A stretch of DNA of 5,399 nt, from assembly GCA_003552325.1 (NCBI GenBank), contig PUKM01000193.1, positions 1 through 5,399 of the forward strand, read 5' to 3'. Positions within the stretch are counted from its first letter, which is position 1; each line of letters begins with the position of its first letter. The notes beneath the pieces are model-generated. The model was not told the DNA's origin and searched no databases. It was given only the letters and a program-made list of their open reading frames with translations. A program made the position numbers and the translations under genes. Source of the DNA: Natrialbaceae archaeon (GTDB lineage Archaea > Halobacteriota > Halobacteria > Halobacteriales > Natrialbaceae). Positions 5,357 through 5,399 of this stretch are shown here, in pieces.

Positions 5357-5399
5357 GGTAGGGAGGCAGAAGGGTGGATACCTGGCACTGCTCGAGGAG

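Larger units (their letters stand above)
5088..5399. other. Gene-free structured tail of the window
   Basis: This stretch follows the zinc-finger-like gene and has no convincing complete gene. It is dominated by the inverted repeats listed separately (5118-5187, 5210-5264, 5277-5301, 5310-5356). A minus-strand frame stays open from the right edge to 5115, but its product is rich in Arg, Ser, Lys and Cys and not acidic. At the far right, GGGAGG (5361-5366) lies 7 bases before a GTG (5374-5376) that could open a new plus-strand gene reading MDTWHCSR before the edge; eight codons are too few to call. Confidence 0.5.

Noticed and set aside
5115..5399. A minus-strand frame open from the right edge to 5115, possibly the C-terminus of a gene outside the window
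   Set aside because: About 94 codons lack a stop, but the product (LLEQCQVSTLLPPYLF..., then LQKSTLKSRPSRAFGINGF) is basic and Ser/Arg/Cys-rich and runs through all the inverted repeats. It looks like a non-coding element that happens to stay open. Sequence to the right would settle it.
1..5399. Defence system, mobile element, integrase site or CRISPR array
   Set aside because: No transposase, recombinase, Cas or toxin-antitoxin protein, no direct-repeat array and no paired terminal repeats around a gene were seen. The gene content is an ABC operon plus haloarchaeal conserved genes.

Overview
The window looks like chromosomal DNA from a haloarchaeon, most likely of the Natrialbales (Natrinema/Haloterrigena/Natronorubrum type). 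It is GC-rich, its proteins are strongly acidic, CTCGAG is frequent inside genes, a twin-arginine signal is used for secretion, AT-rich boxes lie about 25-30 bases upstream of starts, and it carries small protein families that I know only from Halobacteria. The genus assignment is inference.

Layout. (1) 1-1981, minus strand: the front of a peptide/nickel-type ABC import operon. The substrate-binding protein gene comes first, followed by the start of the inner-membrane permease, which runs off the left edge. The binding-protein gene has its own promoter region, a good ribosome binding site, and a perfect palindrome at the predicted transcription start. The gap to the permease holds three hairpins, one lying across the binding-protein stop codon. 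(2) 2000-2348: a spacer whose first 90 bases are the promoter region; I see no credible gene in the rest. (3) 2349-3643: two divergent haloarchaeal genes of unknown function, a DUF5784-family protein (minus) and a 57-residue DUF5786-family protein (plus), separated by 83 bases. (4) 3644-3720: a short convergent gap with two tandem hairpins. (5) 3721-5087: a second divergent pair, a YkgJ-type cysteine-cluster protein (minus) and an 87-residue zinc-finger-like protein (plus). (6) 5088-5399: a gene-free, strongly structured tail with several nested inverted repeats. It includes a 55-base hairpin with 12-bp perfect outer arms and a symmetrical internal loop, and an A/T-flanked hairpin resembling a terminator.

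Functionally, only the transport operon forms an evident unit: an exported binding protein captures an oligopeptide or related solute and delivers it to a permease, with the ATPases presumably encoded beyond the left edge. The other four genes look like haloarchaeal housekeeping or unknown genes. I see no mobile element, CRISPR array, tRNA or rRNA. The most useful leads are the PD-(D/E)XK-like pattern in the DUF5784 protein with threonine at the usual lysine position, the binding protein's lipobox-like site with tyrosine in place of cysteine, and the structured DNA at 5118-5356. None of these amounts to a demonstrated new system.
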